64,000 nucleotides of DNA, taken from the NCBI RefSeq assembly GCF_964204645.1, contig NC_134028.1, positions 186,001 to 250,000 on the forward strand. Direction: 5' to 3'. The notes under the pieces were generated by a model. The model was not told the origin of the DNA. It did not search any database and saw nothing but the letters and a program-made list of their open reading frames with translations. Positions 61,301-64,000 of this stretch are shown here, one piece after another; position 1 is the stretch's first letter, and each line of letters begins with the position of its first letter. Position numbers and translations under genes: made by a program. This DNA comes from Tubulanus polymorphus. Taxonomy: Eukaryota > Nemertea > Palaeonemertea > Tubulaniformes > Tubulanidae.

Positions 61301-64000
61301 GAAATCAGTTCAGTACACCCTAACCCATCAATTAAGATAGAATTCATCATCTTTAGGACCCTATTTTGCAAGAAAAATCTGTATCTTTCAGTCCATCTAC
61401 TTGAAATCAGTTCAGTTTACCTTAACCTATCATTTCAGATCGAGTCCATCATCTTCAGGAGCATAAATAGCCAGAAAATTCTTAATCTTTCCACCTATCT
61501 ATTTGAAATCAGTTCAATACGCCTTAGCCCATCTTTTCAGATTGAGTCCATCATCTTCAGAACCAAAGGCAGCCAGAAAATTCTGATTCTTTCAACCTAT
61601 CTATTTGAAATCAGTTCAGTTCACCCTAACCCATCAATTAAGATAGAATTCATCATCTTTAGGACCCTATTTTGCAAGAAAAATCTGTATCTTTCAGTCC
61701 ATCTACTCGAAATCAGTTCAGTTTACCTTAACCTATCATTTCAGATCGAGTCCATCATCTTCAGGAGCATAAATAGCCAGAAAATTCTTAATCTTTCCAC
61801 CTATCTATTTGAAATCAGTTCAATACGCCTTAACACATCTTTTCAGATTGAATCCATCATCTTCAGAACCAAAAGCAGCCAGAAAATTCTTAATCTTTCA
61901 ACCTATCTATTTGAAATCAGTTCAGTACACCCTAACCCATAAATTAAGATAGAATTCATCATCTTTAGGACCCTATTTTGCAAGAAAAATCTGTATCTTT
62001 CAGTCCGTCTACTCGAAATCAGTTCAGTTTACCTTAACCTATCATTTCAGATCGAGTCCATCATCTTCAGGAGCATAAATAGCCAGAAAATTCTTAATCT
62101 TTCCACCTATCTATTTGAAATCAGTTCAATACGCCTTAGCCCATCTTTTCAGATTGAGTCCATCATCTTCAGAACCAAAGGCAGCCAGAAAATTCTGATT
62201 CTTTCCACCTATCTATTTGAAATCAGTTCAGTTCACCCTAACCCATCAATTAAGATAGAATTCATCATCTTTAGGACCCTATTTTGCAAGAAAAATCTGT
62301 ATCTTTCAGTCCATCTACTCGAAATCAGTTCAGTTTACCTTAACCTATCATTTCAGATCGAGTCCATCATCTTCAGGAGCATAAATAGCCAGAAAATTCT
62401 TAATCTTTCCACCTATCCATTTGAAATCAGTTCAGTACACCCTAACCCATCAATTAAGATAGAATTCATCATCTTTAGGACCCTATTTTGCAAGAAAAAT
62501 CTGTATCTTTCAGTCCATCTACTCGAAATCAGTTCAGTTTACCTTAACCTATCATTTCAGATCGAGTCCATCATCTTCAGGAGCATAAATAGCCAGAAAA
62601 TTCTTAATCTTTCCACCTATCTATTTGAAATCAGTTCAATACGCCTTAGCCCATCTTTTCAGATTGAGTCCATCATCTTCAGAACCAAAGGCAGCCAGAA
62701 AATTCTGATTCTTTCCATCTATCTATTTGAAATCAGTTCAGTTCACCCTAACTCATCAATTAAGATAGAATTCATCATCTTTAGGACCCTATTTTGCAAG
62801 AAAAATCTGTATCTTTCAGTCCATCTACTCGAAATCAGTTCAGTTTACCTTAACCTATCATTTCAGATCGAGTCCATCATCTTCAGGAGCATAAATAGCC
62901 AGAAAATTCTTAATCTTTCCACCTATCTATTTGAAATCAGTTCAATACGCCTTAGCCCATCTTTTCAGATTGAGTCCATCATCTTCAGAACCAAAGGCAG
63001 CCAGAAAATTCTGATTCTTTCCACCTATCTATTTGAAATCAGTTCAGTTCACCCTAACTCATCAATTAAGATAGAATTCATCATCTTTAGGACCCTATTT
63101 TGCAAGAAAAATCTGTATCTTTCAGTCCATCTACTCGAAATCAGTTCAGTTTACCTTAACCTATCATTTCAGATCGAGTCCATCATCTTCAGGAGCATAA
63201 ATAACCAGAAAATTCTTAATCTTTCCACCTATCTATTTGAAATCAGTTCAATACGCCTTAGCCCATCTTTTCAGATTCAGTCCATCATCTTCAGAACCAA
63301 AGGCAGCCAGAAAATTCTTAATCTTTCCACCTATCTGTTTGAAATCAGTTCAGTTCACCCTAACCCATCAATTTAGATAGAATTCATCATCTTTAGGACC
63401 CTATTTTGCAAGAAAAACCTGTATCTTTCAGTCCATCTGCTCGAAATCAGTTCAGTTTACCTTAACCTATCATTTCAGATCGAGTCCATCATCTTCAGGA
63501 GCATAAATAGCCAGAAAATTCTTAATCTTTCCACCTATCTATTTGAAATCAGTTCAATACGCCTTAACACATCTTTTCAGATTGAATCCATCATCTTCAG
63601 AACCAAAAGCAGCCAGAAAATTCTGATTCTTTCAACCTATCTATTTGAAATCAGTTCAGTACACCCTAACCCATCAATTAAGATAGAACTCATCATCTTT
63701 AGGACCCTATTTTGCAAGAAAAATCTGTATCTTTCAGTCCATCTGCTCGAAATCAGTTCAGTTTACCTTAACCTATCATTTCAGATCGAGTCCATCATCT
63801 TCAGGAGCATAAATAGCCAGAAAATTCTTAATCTTTCCACCTATCTATTTGAAATCAGTTCAATACGCCTTAACACATCTTTTCAGATTGAATCCATCAT
63901 CTTCAGAACCAAAAGCAGCCAGAAAATTCTTAATCTTTCAACCTATCTATTTGAAATCAGTTCAGTACACCCTAACCCATCAATTAAGATAGAATTCATC
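61301..64000. repeat. Partial higher-order copy at the right edge (positions 8-25, 36-44)
   Basis: Starts at the position 8 A, runs through 25, then joins directly to position 36 at 63137, skipping 26-35. It continues 37 and the TAG-bearing A (63341), and is cut by the window end inside position 44. The A at 61913 has a TAA-forming cccataaatt combined with ccgtctactc, a combination I did not see in other copies. Confidence 0.75.

Larger units (their letters stand above)
1..64000. repeat. Satellite DNA array of 102-bp monomers (whole window)
   Basis: The whole window is head-to-tail copies of a 102-bp monomer in one orientation, and both ends cut through a monomer. The anchor gaaatcagtt recurs at 100+102k (100, 202, 304, and so on) up to the -1 indel near 48,579. 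It then falls at 99+102k until the +2 insertion near 59,682, and at 101+102k to the end. Three subfamilies (A, B, C) alternate, mostly as B-C-A trimers of 306 bp. No unique sequence longer than part of a monomer interrupts the array. Known parallels are centromeric and pericentromeric satellites with higher-order repeats, such as primate alpha satellite, but this sequence does not resemble alpha satellite and I do not recognise the family. Centromere function is an inference only. Confidence 0.97.

Noticed and set aside
1-64000. CRISPR array
   Set aside because: Direct repeats are contiguous 102-bp monomers without unique spacers, and no cas gene is present.
1-64000. TALE, TPR or PPR repeat protein because of the 34-residue period
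   Set aside because: Translated monomers lack the consensus residues of these families; only the length agrees.
1-64000. CENP-B box
   Set aside because: I looked for TTCG....A..CGGG on both strands of the A, B and C consensus. The complement of the A-B boundary has TTCG but neither the A nor the CGGG.
1-64000. Transposon or retroelement insertion inside the array
   Set aside because: No break in the 102-bp register larger than two bases, so there is no room for an insertion; no terminal repeats or target duplications seen.
1-64000. Inverted segments
   Set aside because: Every line read has monomers in the same orientation; I found no reverse-complement anchor (aactgatttc).
1-64000. 34- or 51-bp subrepeats within the 102-bp monomer
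   Set aside because: Comparing halves and thirds of B gave only a weak cctatc-type resemblance, not enough to claim an ancestral shorter unit.

Overview
The window is one uninterrupted satellite DNA array. I see no gene, RNA gene, mobile element or unique sequence in its 64,000 bases. This points to a eukaryotic centromeric, pericentromeric or other heterochromatic block, probably from a long-read assembly. I do not recognise the satellite and cannot name the taxon. The consensus is AT-rich: by hand count about 36% G+C, with roughly twice as many C as G on the given strand.

Basic unit. The monomer is exactly 102 bp, all copies are in one orientation, and about 627 copies fill the window. It has three subfamilies, named here by their starts after the shared gaaatcagttca: B (cagtttacc), C (caatacgcc) and A (cagttcaccc or cagtacaccc). 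Consensus B and C are about 84% identical, A and B about 75%. The usual order is B-C-A (306 bp), with C missing at defined places. Monomer starts fall at 100+102k from the left edge to about 48,579 and keep the 102-bp step to the end apart from one -1 and one +2 indel.

Higher order. Monomers carry diagnostic variants, so each can be placed in a larger higher-order repeat (HOR) of 48 monomers (4,896 bp). I number positions 0-47 from a B monomer carrying gataatt. Positions 42-47 plus 0-17 are eight B-C-A trimers. Positions 18-25, 26-33 and 34-41 are three 8-monomer modules of the form BA+BCA+BCA (816 bp).

Layout: 1-19,683 irregular mosaic, with an older 47/55-monomer repetition at about 7,954-18,255; 19,684-31,617 HOR haplotype II; 31,618-34,167 a rearranged 25-monomer copy; 34,168-38,043 a partial type I copy; 38,044-52,730 three full type I copies; 52,731-57,626 a rearranged copy that is still 48 monomers long; 57,627-64,000 shortened and partial copies.

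Reading frame. Because 102 is 34 codons and one forward frame of all three subfamilies lacks stops, the array contains long open frames (up to 1,277 codons after an ATG). I interpret these as a by-product of the repeat length: the consensus has no ATG in this frame, no codon-level constraint is visible, and at least 32 in-frame stops sit in variant monomers. The main biological interest is the nested HOR architecture and the fossil record of unequal exchange and conversion. I found no protein-coding system.
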